DNA of 64,000 bases from Peltaster fructicola (Eukaryota; Ascomycota; Dothideomycetes). The DNA lies in assembly GCA_001592805.2 (NCBI GenBank), contig CP051141.1, positions 3,348,001 to 3,412,000 on the forward strand, given 5' to 3'. The notes below the pieces were generated by a model. The model saw nothing but the letters and a program-made list of their open reading frames with translations, had not been told where the DNA came from and did no database searches. Below are positions 10,482 through 21,804 of the stretch, piece by piece. How positions within the stretch are numbered: position 1 is the first letter of the stretch; the number at the start of each line of letters is the position of its first letter. The position numbers and the translations under genes were made by a program.

Positions 10482-12130
10482 TCACCAGTTCCAGGTTCTG
10501 CTAGCAGCGTTGAAGGTTGGTGGTTTCCATTGCAGGCGTGTTGGATCAATGACTCGTCGTCCTTTGACCTTCTCCTTCTCCTTCTGCCGCTCCCTCTGTG
10601 CTATGCCTGTGTCGGTGAGCACGATGACGTGGTTCTTGTTCGAATAACGCAGCATATTGAGATACTGCAGTGTGTGCAAGACATCGTTCGTCGTCATAGC
10701 CAAAGAGCTTCCCACATCCTCAACGCTCATCATCGGCACGCTATCAGCTGCCTGCTGATCGATGAGTAGATCCATGATCACCTCTTGCCAGTATGCTCGG
10801 TAGCCAAGAAGACCCAGATCTGAGAGAGGCTTCTCGGGCGAGCCGAGCTTGTTCTCGATCTTGCTGAGCTCGTAGGAGAATTGAATGAGAAGCTTGCCAT
10901 AGCCCTTACGTTGATACTGTGGCAAGGTCAGGATACAGGCTACATTGTAGCCCTCGGCTGATTCCTTCTCCTTGCTAAAGTAGCCGACAAGACGATGGCC
11001 TCGCTCATCTCGGACTGTCATACAGTAGAAGAGGAATGGATCCACATCGTAGTAGAGGGTCTTGTGGTCGAGGAAGAGCTTTGATAATAGACAAAGGTTT
11101 CGGCACCAGGTCCGTTGTCGTCGTCCATCTATTTCGAAGAAGGAGACATAGTCATCGCGGTATATCTCGTTGCCCGGAGGATGTTGCAGCGTACACTTAT
11201 GGCGATGTCTCGTAAACTGCGTCAGATTGCCAAAGTAGCTCAGACACGCTTCGCAGATGTACACCATATCGCAGTCCGTGAACTCAGCAGGATAGGGCGA
11301 GAAATACCAAGGTTCGATCTCATGCTCGCCCATCTGTATTCGCTCCAGGTTGCGGACACGGCTGATTTCAGTCTGGTTCTGTGTCAGACTACCGCCAGTA
11401 CGAAGCTTTTCTATTTCTTCTTCTCGAGTCTGAGGAACATGATCAGGCACGGCCTTAGCTGCTGCTGCTGCGTCGTTGACATCAAGCAAGTCGACCATGG
11501 AGTCGTCTTCGTTCTGAGGAGTGTCATCATCTTCGAGCATAGGATCTCGATTCTCCTTGCCACCGGACAGGGAGGGCCTTCGGCTTGACTTCGATGAGAC
11601 ATCGAGAGGAGTGCCTGATGATTCGCGCTGGCCACTTGACAGTGGTCTCGGACGCTTCTGACCAGCCTTCTGCACCGGTTGAGACTTCGAGTCGGCCTTC
11701 GAGGTCTGCTTCTGCTTCGACTTGTTGTCGGGCTTCTCTGGCAGTGGCCACTCGACCTCTTGCTTGAGATCGATGCGGTCTGCGCTGATCCATTCGTCGA
11801 GACGCTTGTTGAACTCTTCGTAGTGGACATAGAATGTTGGCTGGTTCTTTCTCGTCTGTATGGACAGGATTTCTGCCTTTCGAAGTTCGCCGTTCTGTTG
11901 TAGTCAGTCCGCGCTGTTCAAGATGTTACGCTGCAGATGCATCGTTTCGCAGCAGATGATCTACCTTCTCAACCATGGCTTTCACACCGATCCTACCGCT
12001 TGGTCAGTATTACCTGTTCATTCGCGACAGCAGAGACAAACCTCAGAGTGCTCAAGGTGGCCATGCCCTTCTCAGGCTTGACCTCGTCTGCGCCGCTCGC
12101 ACCATCTTTATGACCGTCGCGAGGGGCCAT
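10482..12130 (-). CDS. ESA1: Esa1 MYST histone acetyltransferase (NuA4 catalytic subunit)
   Basis: Three exons: 12042-12130, 11965-11992 (only 28 nt) and 10482-11894, giving 509 aa. The protein starts [11 protein letters not shown] Tudor-knot/chromo-barrel domain crosses the second junction ([20 protein letters not shown]), then come a basic Ser-rich linker, the MYST C2HC zinc finger ([19 protein letters not shown]) and the acetyltransferase fold. The catalytic cysteine lies in [19 protein letters not shown], which also carries the acetyl-CoA-binding loop. Esa1 acetylates histone H4 and H2A as part of NuA4 and is usually essential. It lies head-to-head with REX4 across 233 bp. Identification is firm; other MYST proteins (Sas2, Sas3) lack this domain pairing or differ in length. 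Confidence 0.95.
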
Positions 12131-12363
12131 GTTGTTTGATCCCGACAGACTGCTTATGCGCTATGATCGATAGATTCGTGACGATCGTGAGGGCCAGTGA
12201 TGAAGCGTCGTCTTAGATTGCGCCCGGCGGGCTGTAGAGGGTGTCACATGGCTCGTAGGGCTGAACGTCACTTCTCAAATTTATGTAGAACCATCCGTTC
12301 TCTGATGCTCACGCCTGGACAGCCACGACAGAGCTCGCCGACCACCATGTCGATATAGCCACG

Positions 12364-13449
12364 ATGCCAGGAGTGGATCTGACCAAGATCTCAAGCAATT
12401 GGAAACTCCTTCAAGCGCAGTTGAAGTCCGAGCAAGCCAGCAAAGGCAATGATCTGAAGAGGAAGCGCAGAAACACCGACGAACCAGCAGCGAAGACGAA
12501 GCGAATACGTCCTGACCGCCCACTGAAGACCAAAAGGAATGCCACGCAAAGTATGGGCGGCTATGTCTCCTCAACGACACCTACTGTGGACGCTTCGATT
12601 GCATCACATACAGATCTGAAGAAGAACTACGATATCTCGAACAATGACCTCAGCGCTGCATATGGAGGGTTCTTTGAGCTGAGCGCTAAGGACAAGGTGA
12701 ATGCTGGACGGCATAGCAAGAACAAGGCAGGAAAGTACCTTGCGCTCGACTGTGAGATGGTCGGCACAGGTCCGCCGCCACACTCAGACGATGTGCTCGC
12801 TCGCGTCTCGATCGTCAATTTCCACGGGGAGCAGATATACGACTCCTACGTTCAGACGATCCCTGGCATTGATGTGGAGGACTACCGCACCCATGTGTCG
12901 GGCATAAGAGAAGAGCATATGAGACCAGGCACGGCACGACCTTTCGCACAAGTCCAGAAGGAAATCGCAGAATTACTCGATGGTAGGATTCTAGTCGGCC
13001 ACGCTTTGAAGAAGGATCTGCAAGCACTACAGCTCAACATACCGCAGCGAGACATACGAGATACGAGCAGACACAAGGCGTTCAGGGTTGAGAGTAGAGG
13101 TAAGCCGCCAGCTCTGAGAAACCTTGCAAGGACATACCTGGGCGTCACCATACAGACGGGAGCTCACAGCTCGCTTGAAGATGCGCGAGCTACCATGCTG
13201 CTATACAAGAAAGAGAAGACTGCTTTTGAAGAGGAGAGCAGACGCACATATGGAGCTAAGCCCACGCCGCGAAAGAGCGTTCAGCCAGTCCTCCTTGATG
13301 GAAGCGAAGACGAGTCGGAACTCCTTGACGGTGAAGAAGACGACGACGATGAGGAGGACGACCCGGGTGTGGACGACGGAATGACAGGCTCCAAGACGAA
13401 GAAGACTCGCAAGAAGAAGAACAAGAAGAAAACAAAAACGAAGAGATAA
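12364..13449 (+). CDS. REX4: Rex4-type 3'-5' RNA exonuclease
   Basis: Single exon, 361 aa. A basic N-terminus with nuclear/nucleolar signals is followed at about residues 123-290 by a DEDDh exonuclease domain. Acidic residues lie in ALDCEMVGTG, a further Asp in HALKKDLQAL, and the His and final Asp in HSSLEDARAT. The tail is acidic and then Lys-rich (KKTRKKKNKKK). Rex4 takes part in pre-rRNA processing at ITS1 in yeast. The start is the first ATG in frame and gives the usual N-terminus for the family. The gene is divergent from ESA1. Confidence 0.93.
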   Translation: MPGVDLTKISSNWKLLQAQLKSEQASKGNDLKRKRRNTDEPAAKTKRIRPDRPLKTKRNATQSMGGYVSSTTPTVDASIASHTDLKKNYDISNNDLSAAYGGFFELSAKDKVNAGRHSKNKAGKYLALDCEMVGTGPPPHSDDVLARVSIVNFHGEQIYDSYVQTIPGIDVEDYRTHVSGIREEHMRPGTARPFAQVQKEIAELLDGRILVGHALKKDLQALQLNIPQRDIRDTSRHKAFRVESRGKPPALRNLARTYLGVTIQTGAHSSLEDARATMLLYKKEKTAFEEESRRTYGAKPTPRKSVQPVLLDGSEDESELLDGEEDDDDEEDDPGVDDGMTGSKTKKTRKKKNKKKTKTKR

Positions 13450-13655
13450 GTGTGTCGTTTGTTATCGTTGTCTATGATCTTGAAGCCCTGGGAGGCTTCT
13501 CTAGCTCGCTCAAAGACTTCATCAGTAACACTTCAATCAACCAAGCCATGCTTAGCTGTATGCGCTTCAAAAGGTATCGTGTGCAAGCCTTAAAGCTTGA
13601 TGGGACTGCTGCCGCCTGTCGATCTAGATGTATGCCGCTCGCTCGCAAAGCTGTA

Positions 13656-15074
13656 TCAAAGAGGCACCTCGTCCATCATGTCGAGCGCTCCCTCTCGTCC
13701 AACAGTGAATATTATGTCGCCCAGTGTCTTAGTTGCGAAGCCAGCTTCACAATATGCAAAGTAATACTCCCACTTTCTCTTGAATACCTCAACATCTTCT
13801 GCTGTCATGTTCTTGTTGTCCCGTTTATGCTCAGCTATCAGAGCAGGTCGGATCTTGGTGTTGAAGTTCTGCATGAATTGCTGTCGCCACAGGCGAAGTG
13901 CCTTTGCGTAGTGAGGTCCTATGTTCTCGACAGTCTCCGGCACCAGTCGTGGTGGTAGTCCCTTCCGTGTAGAGCCAGCTCGAACACTCTCGAGAAGCTG
14001 GGTGATGGTTGGCAGATGTCCGCCCGGGAATATATACTTTCTGATGAAGTCGTCTGACTTGGCATAAACTTCGTAGCGCGACTCTGGCATCGTGATGCAC
14101 TGGAAGCATGCAATTCCTCCCTCGCTCTTCAAGAGGTTGTCAACACAACGGAAGTACGTTTCGAGGAACTCTGCACCCACGGCTTCCAGCATCTCGATCG
14201 AGACAATCTTGTCGTACTTCTCGCCCTCTGCCGGTACCGGCAGATCGCGGTAGTCGCAAAGCATGACGGTGATCTTGTCCTGCAATCCAGCCTCCTGAAT
14301 GCGCTCTTCAGCAAGCTGTTTCTGCTCCTTACTCAGCGTCAAGCTTGTCACTCTACAGCCTGTCTCTTTCACGGCGAGCATGGCAAAGCTGCCCCAGCCA
14401 GTACCAATTTCGAGAACATGATCCGTAGCTTTTATGCGGCAATTGCGGATGAATCGGTGGAGCTTCGTGTACTGAGCCTGCTCGAGCGTCTCTTGTGAGA
14501 AGTGTGGATCAGTCTTTGGAAGCCAGATAGGACAGCTGTAGGTCATGTCTGGTGAAAGAAATGCTGCAAACATGTCGTTGGAAATGTCGTAATGTGCCAT
14601 GATGTTTAGCTTGGCGTTGTTCAGCGTGTTTGTCTGGCGGACGATCGAGGAGACTCTTCCGGCGATTGTCGAGCTGATGGTCATGCCATTGGATAGGTGG
14701 TTCTTGTTAAGCAGAAACAGCCTGAAGAATGCCGTCAGGTCTGGGCAGTCCACCTCTCCGAGCATGAAGCTCTCTGAGAAGCCCATATCCGCGAAGAACA
14801 TCATTCGTATCCAGAACATATCATTGTGTATGCGCAGCTCGGCATGAGGTATGGTGTGGACACTCTTCTCTCCATCGTTCTCGTTGACGTGAGGGCTACC
14901 GCAGATCGTGATGCTCCCATCTGTGTCGTGAATAGTCAAGGATCCAATCTGGATTCTGCGCAGTATAGGAAGAATCGCTCCTCGGGCGACGGACAGCAAC
15001 GGAGGCAGGGTGTATGCTGCGGTGTAGCTGGCTAGAGCTTGTGCTCGGCTAGTAATAGGTGTGAGGAGACCCAT
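13656..15074 (-). CDS. Cyclopropane-fatty-acyl-phospholipid synthase-like methyltransferase
   Basis: 472 aa from ATG 15074 (MGLLTPITS). A hydrophobic N-terminal stretch (about residues 10-40) suggests membrane contact. The methyltransferase domain has the SAM-binding motif VLEIGTGWGSFAM and the substrate-side text AHYDISNDMFAAFLSPD and YTKLHRFIRN. CFA synthases add a methylene bridge from S-adenosylmethionine to unsaturated acyl chains of phospholipids; many fungi carry one or more copies. The frame is open upstream of ATG 15074 without another ATG, so an extra 5' exon cannot be excluded. The substrate is inferred from the family only. Confidence 0.85.
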   Translation of the reverse strand: MGLLTPITSRAQALASYTAAYTLPPLLSVARGAILPILRRIQIGSLTIHDTDGSITICGSPHVNENDGEKSVHTIPHAELRIHNDMFWIRMMFFADMGFSESFMLGEVDCPDLTAFFRLFLLNKNHLSNGMTISSTIAGRVSSIVRQTNTLNNAKLNIMAHYDISNDMFAAFLSPDMTYSCPIWLPKTDPHFSQETLEQAQYTKLHRFIRNCRIKATDHVLEIGTGWGSFAMLAVKETGCRVTSLTLSKEQKQLAEERIQEAGLQDKITVMLCDYRDLPVPAEGEKYDKIVSIEMLEAVGAEFLETYFRCVDNLLKSEGGIACFQCITMPESRYEVYAKSDDFIRKYIFPGGHLPTITQLLESVRAGSTRKGLPPRLVPETVENIGPHYAKALRLWRQQFMQNFNTKIRPALIAEHKRDNKNMTAEDVEVFKRKWEYYFAYCEAGFATKTLGDIIFTVGREGALDMMDEVPL

Positions 15075-15788
15075 GCTGTATTTCCACCTCTTCAACTGCG
15101 CACTGATACACAACACTCGAGCAAGTTGGGATTAGAAGCTGCTTAGCATGCTGTGAGGAGGTAGAACGAAAGTGGTCGTGAGGACGTCAAAAGAATGTCA
15201 ACAGATCGAAAGTCAAAAGAGATGCTAGTGCAGAAGACAGATCCAGCGGTATTTGCGTACTTACCGGATGCGTGCGGTCGTATGGCTCCCACCTGAACTT
15301 CATGTACTGTACGGAGGCCGGATGAATGCGACATCCGACTGCGTCTATGTCCATAGCTAGTGTCCTGACTCCTCGTGCGATGCAGGCGCACGAATCGCCC
15401 GACACATTGTTGCTCAGCAAAGATTGCGTTGATCGCCCCGCGTCATTGATGAGCTCAAATCGGAATGGCCGCAGAGATGGCTTGCGTTCCACGGATAGAA
15501 CTTCGATCAGTCTTCCGATAGCTCCTTGGCCGGCAATAGTGTCTCGTCAGGCAGTGACCATATCACTCCAATACCTGTGGCGATAGCGATTCAGATGGAG
15601 TGTTGATGTCGTCGAGTATGCAACGCGAATACCGGACGATGATGTCGCCAGGATGTCGCTGTGACAAGGAATATGGTGCTCGGCAGTTTGCGGTAAGCTT
15701 GTAGAGTGGGGCAAGCGCGTCAAGACACGCGAGCACGCGTTGGTTGCGACTCGAGCATCGACAGTACACCTGCCAGCGATACACAAGC
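15075..15788. other. Intergenic between CFA synthase and RNase H2C, with a possible small gene
   Basis: Both neighbours are transcribed away from this 714-bp gap. On the minus strand a frame from ATG 15492 encodes 76 codons with ordinary composition (MERKPSLRPFRF ... KFRWEPYDRTHP) and stops at a good GTAAGT donor at 15264. Splicing to the nearest AG (15225) reaches a stop after three codons. I do not recognise the peptide, and it may be an unannotated small gene or leader exon. Confidence 0.25.
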
Positions 15789-16250
15789 ATGATTGCGATC
15801 AAGCAAAGCAGCGAGCAACGGAAGCTCACGCCGAACGTCCTGCCATGTAGCATCCGACACGATGGACCAGTCTCTGTCGACAAGCGATACTGGAATCCGA
15901 TTTCTAATTCCAAGGACGAGCAGACTGCGTATTTCCGTGGTCGTAAGCTGGAGGGAACAGTGGTGAAGCTGCCAGCCGGATACCAGGGCATCGTTCTGCA
16001 AAAGACAAATGAGAAGCTCGTCTCGCGACCAAGTATGCCTTCGTTCGACGAGGATGGCATGCAGGTGATCCTGCCCGAGGACAATGCCGAGACCAAGCTA
16101 TTCTCGCAAGAGGCTTCCTTTGACGAGGTCGTTGTATGGGGCCACGAATCTCTCCCAGATGCAGATGATGCATATGTCAAGGGTATCAAGGAGTGGATTG
16201 GCTTTGCAGAAGCTGTAGGTTGTCCATCGCGCCTAGAGCTCAAAGACTAA
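15789..16250 (+). CDS. RNH203: Ribonuclease H2 non-catalytic subunit C
   Basis: 153 aa from ATG 15789. Diagnostic text for the Rnh203/RNASEH2C family is present in order: LPCSIRHDGPVSVDKRYW, TAYFRGRKLEG, LPAGYQGIVLQKT, FDEVVVWGHES and VKGIKEWIGFAEAV. The protein forms the heterotrimeric RNase H2 with the Rnh201 catalytic subunit and Rnh202, and removes ribonucleotides embedded in DNA and RNA in RNA:DNA hybrids. The frame is open further upstream to 15744, but the added residues do not resemble the family. It is convergent with the DUF4385 gene. Confidence 0.9.
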   Translation: MIAIKQSSEQRKLTPNVLPCSIRHDGPVSVDKRYWNPISNSKDEQTAYFRGRKLEGTVVKLPAGYQGIVLQKTNEKLVSRPSMPSFDEDGMQVILPEDNAETKLFSQEASFDEVVVWGHESLPDADDAYVKGIKEWIGFAEAVGCPSRLELKD

Positions 16251-16651
16251 TGGCTGTAGATGCATTCCTTCGAGGATGCGGATCGCAAGGCTTAAAGGAC
16301 CATGAATGTCTCCCTCCAAGGACTCCAATGTCTGTTAAGGACGTGACCTCTGTCTGGACGACCTGTGATCGCTCGGAAACCATCTCGCATCGACTGAGTC
16401 GTTCAATATGCAGTCGCAAGAGCTGGGCGATGAAGCTAGAGCAATCGGTACTGTGGTCGGCAGTGCAGAGGCTGTCAGCATCAACATGAGCGGTGCGACA
16501 GCAAGCGCAGAAGCTGGAGTTTCGTGTCGTGGCGCTTGAACTCCCAGTCGGCATCAGATGTACGGTCATCGTGAGAATAAGAGTCTCCTCCTCGAGATGA
16601 TGCAGACTGGGTGATGCAAACATACCGCTCGCAACATCAGATCTCGCTCGC
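16251..16651. other. Intergenic between convergent genes
   Basis: The 401-bp gap between convergent RNase H2C and DUF4385 genes probably holds both 3' UTRs. No other feature is seen. Confidence 0.4.
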
Positions 16652-17233
16652 TCAGCTCGACGCCGCAGAGTCCTTATCACCGTCATGCTCATCGCGATCC
16701 CATATCTTTTGCTCTTCCAGGAAAGCTTCTCGCAGCTTGAGGTAGGCCTTGTCCTCCATACAATTCTTCCATACCTCACGAAAGATATTGCTCGCCTGTA
16801 GCTTCTCATCTCGTCCTTCATGATTGTCACTCCTTGGTAGTTGAACACGTGTTCCGCCATCTCGTTCGATCTCCCGCTCACTACGATTGTACTTCTTGCC
16901 GCCTTTGTGGTTCGCGTATCGTTTAGCGCGTGTCATGCCCATCTGAATGAACTTCCGTGCCATATCTGCACCAACAAGGTCGCCGTTCGTGACATATGTG
17001 TCGAATGCAGACTTGAGAGCCTCTGAGCTAGACTGAGCAATAGGTGCTGTCTTGAAGCGCCAAAGTGGTAGAAGATAGCCCTTGTATGGTTCGAAAGTCA
17101 AAACGCCTTGCTCTCCTCGTGCGATACGATAGCTCATGCGTAGCGTACGTGATTGCAGAGCAGGTGTTGGAAGGCTGCTTGATGGCATTGCTACCAGCTC
17201 TGCTGCCGCAGACTTTGTGCCTTTCGGAGGCAT
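16652..17233 (-). CDS. DUF4385 family protein
   Basis: 193 aa, single exon, starting MPPKGTKSAAAELV. The core matches the fungal and bacterial DUF4385 family: MSYRIARGEQGVLTFEPYKG, YLLPLWRFKTAPIAQ and DMARKFIQMGMTRAKRYANH. The family has no known biochemical function. The tail is charged and acidic, without a signal peptide or membrane segment, so the protein is likely soluble. Confidence 0.85.
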   Translation of the reverse strand: MPPKGTKSAAAELVAMPSSSLPTPALQSRTLRMSYRIARGEQGVLTFEPYKGYLLPLWRFKTAPIAQSSSEALKSAFDTYVTNGDLVGADMARKFIQMGMTRAKRYANHKGGKKYNRSEREIERDGGTRVQLPRSDNHEGRDEKLQASNIFREVWKNCMEDKAYLKLREAFLEEQKIWDRDEHDGDKDSAASS

Positions 17234-17632
17234 GATCCTGACTGTGGACTTCTCATGAGGGTAATAAGGATATATCCATGCCGCAGTGTATACATGTATA
17301 TGTATGTACTACCAACGATTGATGTGATCTACGTCATATCTAACTGTTCTTGGCACGTGAGCACGTGATCTCGATGACAACACATAGGTTGATTGACAAG
17401 AAGACAACCTCGTCACTCGGGTTGAGTTGCGACAGAGTACACCTATATTACATAGTTATTAAAACAGTCTATACCGCTTTCTCACCGGATATCCTGGCTA
17501 TCTCGACCTACATCATGGCTCTCCTTTGGACGGCACCTGATTCAGACTGGCCGCCAAGCAGCCAAACCTCTCACAATTCTTCGTTGTAGTTGCTGACCTC
17601 CCTCCTGCCCTCTAGCTACGGCTTACTTCCCC
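17234..17632. other. Intergenic region
   Basis: This 399-bp gap holds the DUF4385 promoter and the 3' flank of the dynamin-like gene. An alternating AT/TG tract lies at about 17285-17306. Nothing else is seen. Confidence 0.4.
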
Positions 17633-20270
17633 TCAGGACAACCTCGACGATGTGATGTACTTCCTGCAGGTCTTTATAGCAGCTCGCAAGGCTTGCACCT
17701 TCGCTTGTGTCTTCGAACGCTCCTCTGTCACATCTGAGGGCTCCTCTCCCAGTCTGTCAATCGCCTCGGGCCCTAGACCAGCTACGAGTTCCGGCGTGAA
17801 AACATCGGCGATTCTGCTCAAGAGACATCGCTCTATAGAGAGGGTGGCAATATTGTCGACTAGATTGTTCCGTGCAACCTTTCATCGTTAGTCATTACTG
17901 GAGCAGCAAGACACTACACTTACCTGTCGATACTGTTCCTCACGATCAACCGCTTCGGCAGCTAGGACCATCTGATGAGGCCAGCCTACTGAGCGCGCGC
18001 CTTCGGCCCACGTTTCAGCTGTGCTTGACAGACTGTCTTTCGATTGATCTTGCGCTCTGGAAGGCGTCCGAAGTTGAGTGAGCGCGTTGACATTGCAAAT
18101 TATTGGATGAGACTTCTCAAAGGGCCATAGAAGCTCATTCAACTTGTTCGCCAGTGCTGCTTCACTGTAGTCGTACAAAGGCGAGCCGTGATCGTTCCAG
18201 AGCAGATCCGCAGTATGCTCACCTGCGACATGATCCATTGCAGCTCTTAGTAGCTTCTCAGTGAGTTCCAGACACTGCATTTGAGCCCTTTCACTAATCG
18301 CTCGCCAGTGAACAGATTGCTGGCGGAAGATTAGTTGTATGGTCGTCTGTGGTATGGTACCAGGAAGTCCCTGCCCTGTTGTCTCTCATCTGAACTGTGA
18401 GCGCTTGACAGTAACTCTCCAATGATACATCAGCGTTCCGTGGTAGAGCAGAGCCATCACTGGAAGTAACATTAAAATGAAACTCGACGTCTTCAACAGC
18501 AGAGTCAGAATCAGTGTCAGGTCTAAGATGGTCAGTAATGATTCGCCAAGGACATAGTTTGCTTACCCATCAGCCTTGATCGTGTATGCCGTAGTGTAAG
18601 CTAGGTCTACCCCAAGTGCCTCGAGAATGAAGCGGACCTTATCTCTAAGGCGATAATCTTTGTCTTGAGCGAAGAAGTCGGTGTGATCTGACGTTTCATA
18701 AGCACCAACAAGAGCTGTCGTGAGGATAGACTTGAGACGGGAACTGATATTCACCAGATGCAGCTTCCGTGCCTCGGCAGTGTCTCTTGGGGCTCCCAGC
18801 CGTTGTAAATCTCTTTCGCATCTGATCAAGTGCTGCGCCATCTCCCGTTGTAAGGCTGGTAGGTCTTGCTTGATGATCGAGAAGAGATGCTTACCGAGCT
18901 TCTGTCGCAAGGCTTGAATACCACGATCAATCTTCGACAAGTGCTGCCAGACTCCTCCACCGAGCACCTCCGATTCATGAGAGTCTCGAGCAGCAGGTGT
19001 TCGGTCGGTAGCCTCATGGTTCAGATTGCACACGACATGCCAGCCGAGTCCAAGTTTGTACTGCTCATTCTTCACAATATCCAGCCATTTCCTCCTCTCT
19101 TCTTGTGTCTGCACGGCATCGGCGTGCGTGATTATGCCAACGGACCGGGCAAGAGCATGCTTTTTGACGACATGAAGTACGCTTTGGTTTTGAAGGTCGT
19201 AAGCAGCATTAACCACGGCTAGGACTAGTGTTCGTTCTCTTTTCAAGAATGCCTCGACAAGCTCTTGTACCGCGGTGATGGCCGTCTGTCCTCCCTCCTG
19301 GGTCGTGGCGATCTTGATCAACCCTGGAAGATCCACCAGAGTCAGATGCGGCTGTTCTGGACCGGTAACTGTCACGACCAGATGGTCCTTATGGAACGCA
19401 TAAAGTGGATCGATCTCCTTCAGGAACCTGCTAGCCTCGCCATATATCCTTGGAAAGTCGCTGAGACTGTGAGCTTGAACCTTCCAGGCTTTCAAACGTT
19501 CTCTTTCGATCGCATTTCGTTCAGTGTGCGGTCTAAAGGCAACACTGATGCTTTCAGTAGCGCTTTTGCGAAGGATCATTTCCGTGGCAAAGCGAGTCGT
19601 GGTTCCAGAGCCAGAAGGAAATGGCAATCGGGAGATGGCTTCCAACAGCGCACTCTTGCCGCTGGATTGGTCTCCACAGACGACGATCTGCGGTATATTG
19701 CTGATGTCTAGTGTCAGTTCAGTCCAGTCTCTATAGCGTACCTACGTACATGTCGGCATCTATGTCATTCAGTCTTAGGTTATCGATAGTGTTCAGAAGG
19801 TCGGCTTGAGATTCTCCTTGTAGCTCGTGCATTGCAACCTCGCTTTGCTCAAGTGAGACTGGATCGAAAGATGGAGCCGGATTTGCGCAGCTGCCTTCAA
19901 GAGAGTCAATTAGGCTCGATTCATGAGTATGCCGGTGGAGTCAGCTGCGGTACTTACGTGCGGTTCTAGTCCTTGCCGAACTTGAGTTGTATGCTCCAGG
20001 TATTGACCTGGTAGGGCTAGTATTCTGCCCAGAGACACGGAAGGCTCGGTTTGTGCGCGATTGTTCTTCGGTTCCTAAGTTGGCGAATAGGTCAGTGAGC
20101 GCTGATGTGCTTATGGCATCGTCGCCATTAGCATCTGCTCTTGTCAGTTGTGGAGCTTTAAAGCTGAACTGATGGCCAGAAGCTGGACTGCCAGATGATG
20201 CTGTGTCTCTGCCAGACGGTACGGTAGACTTGCCAAACACATGAACTGGTGTGGTAGTAGTGCTAGACAT
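17633..20270 (-). CDS. Dynamin-like large GTPase, multi-exon
   Basis: Exon 1 runs 20270-19958 (MSSTTTTPVHVF, Ser/Thr-rich leader), followed by a GTPase domain. G1 is GDQSSGKSA just upstream of 19645, G3 lies in LVDLPGLIKI, and G4 is THAD in SVGIITHADAV. The main exon continues to 18563. Further exons give a middle/stalk region (LFRQQSVHWRAISER is not contiguous with it) and a GED-like C-terminus (NIATLSIERCLLSRIADVF) ending at 17633. The last intron is clear (donor GTAAGT after EEQYRQ, joining VARNNLVDN). Introns at about 19690-19740, 19907-19957 and 18290-18563 are only approximate. Such fungal Mx/Vps1-like dynamins are often outside the core Vps1/Dnm1 set, and the membrane target is unknown. 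Confidence 0.75.
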
Positions 20271-21804
20271 AATATGTGGTGGGTTCGACGATTCGCGGTG
20301 TGTACCGGCGCCAGATCCTGAGTCCTGGAGTAATTTATACACCAACACCTCCTATGCGCCCAGTCTCGGACTTACAGCATGGCTCAGCTCTGTCTGCCTG
20401 GAAGTAATCTTCGGGTGACAGAGTGAACGCAAATAGACACAGGCTTGCTGGGATCCTGACCAGGATCGGCTTCACTCTTGTCTATGCAAGATACCGCATG
20501 CTTTCTCGTCGGCCGCACACACGTCGCTTGGTCAAGGCAAGATCACCGTGGGTTGCTCGCAAGGCATGACGATATCAAAGTCCTCGACCAGGCTCAGTGC
20601 CGTACGCATGGTGAGTGTGCTCGACAGGACGGATGTGATGCTAGCAGGACGAGTGTAATGCTAGCAGGTCCCAAGGCTGCGCCTAGGTGCTTCGTGCGCA
20701 AGAGGTGGCAGTTTCGTGTGACTACAGAGTTAGCGCGACGTAAGACTGAAGTTCGCCATCACTTCATTGTCTGGTTGACAGATACCAGAGACTTCTGCAT
20801 ATGTGCGGCGTCTGGCGCCGCGATAGGGAATGCATGTTCGAAACAATGATTGCAGTGAGGCAGTGCTTGTAGCATGGATCAATGGCTGTCGTCGCTCGAG
20901 GGAGAAAGTGTCATCTTGCGATAGGACTGGGCTATGATGTCGCTATCTGTGTCTGCCAGGCTTGCCTGACGAACGGAGTGGTGGCTCATGGTAGTAGAAG
21001 ATAGAGGTGATGCTTTGGTCCTTGATGTCGTTCACCGGATATGCTGATCAAGCTCCCGTCATGCAGGGCAGTCCCTAGCGCCGGGATGCGTGTCCAGTCG
21101 CATTGACGACGCCCACAGCATGGACAACTTGTACCTGGCGTGGCTGTGGTCCGATTTTGCTGCATTCTTTCGAGGCATATGACAAAGCATTGTGACGAAT
21201 CGAGGCGAGGTTGTCGGAGGGCAGCTGGAGAAGCTATGGACTGCGTGACACTGCTTCCACATCAGCAAGTGCATCCGCGGAACAAGATCCGCTGCCTAAT
21301 TAAAGGTCCTCTATGCTCGAGTGTCAAGTTTTGTTTTCCTCAAACACATTCAAGAATGTTTCAGCTGAGTGTTTCGCTATGATTTGCTTGCCGCTGAGGC
21401 GCTGTTGCTTGCATCCGTATCAGCACGATCCACCCAAGCATGACGGAGGCTACCGCATGCCACTTTCTGCGCCTGTCAGGACCGCGTGGAGGAACAGTCC
21501 TTGAGGACGCGACCGACAATGCAGCTTTCATGCTGCCAATACCTGTGCCAGCAATGTCACTGCCACAGACTCGATGGCCCATTTCGACAATGTTGCTACC
21601 TGCACGCTACAGCATCGAGGAGCTGGGCATTGATGAGCGTGAGACAGTTCTTCAAAGCTTCAGATGTCCTTGACGACCACGTTAAGCCGACCTTGCCTCA
21701 ACCGTTCCTCGTAGGACGCCATATCCACCTGTAGCTCGCACGTTGTGGCTTCCAACTGCGATTCACTTGCCGGATGCGTTCGTCGCTGCGATGAGAACCT
21801 CATA
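20271..21804. other. Gene-free stretch of 1.5 kb
   Basis: This stretch lies between the 5' side of the dynamin-like gene and the 3' end of URB1. Short open frames (for example 20478-20849) have no recognisable domain. A small imperfect direct repeat, GGA(C/T)GNGTGTGATGCTAGCAGG-like, occurs at about 20620-20665. No transposon or RNA gene is seen and the base composition is not skewed. Confidence 0.4.

Noticed and set aside
15265-15492. A 76-codon minus-strand frame ending at a GTAAGT donor
   Set aside because: The best acceptor leads to a stop after three codons and I do not recognise the peptide. It is kept only as a remark in the intergenic entry.
20478-20849. A 123-codon plus-strand frame in the 1.5-kb gap
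   Set aside because: Cys/Arg-rich composition without domain, splice sites or promoter; expected by chance in unskewed DNA.
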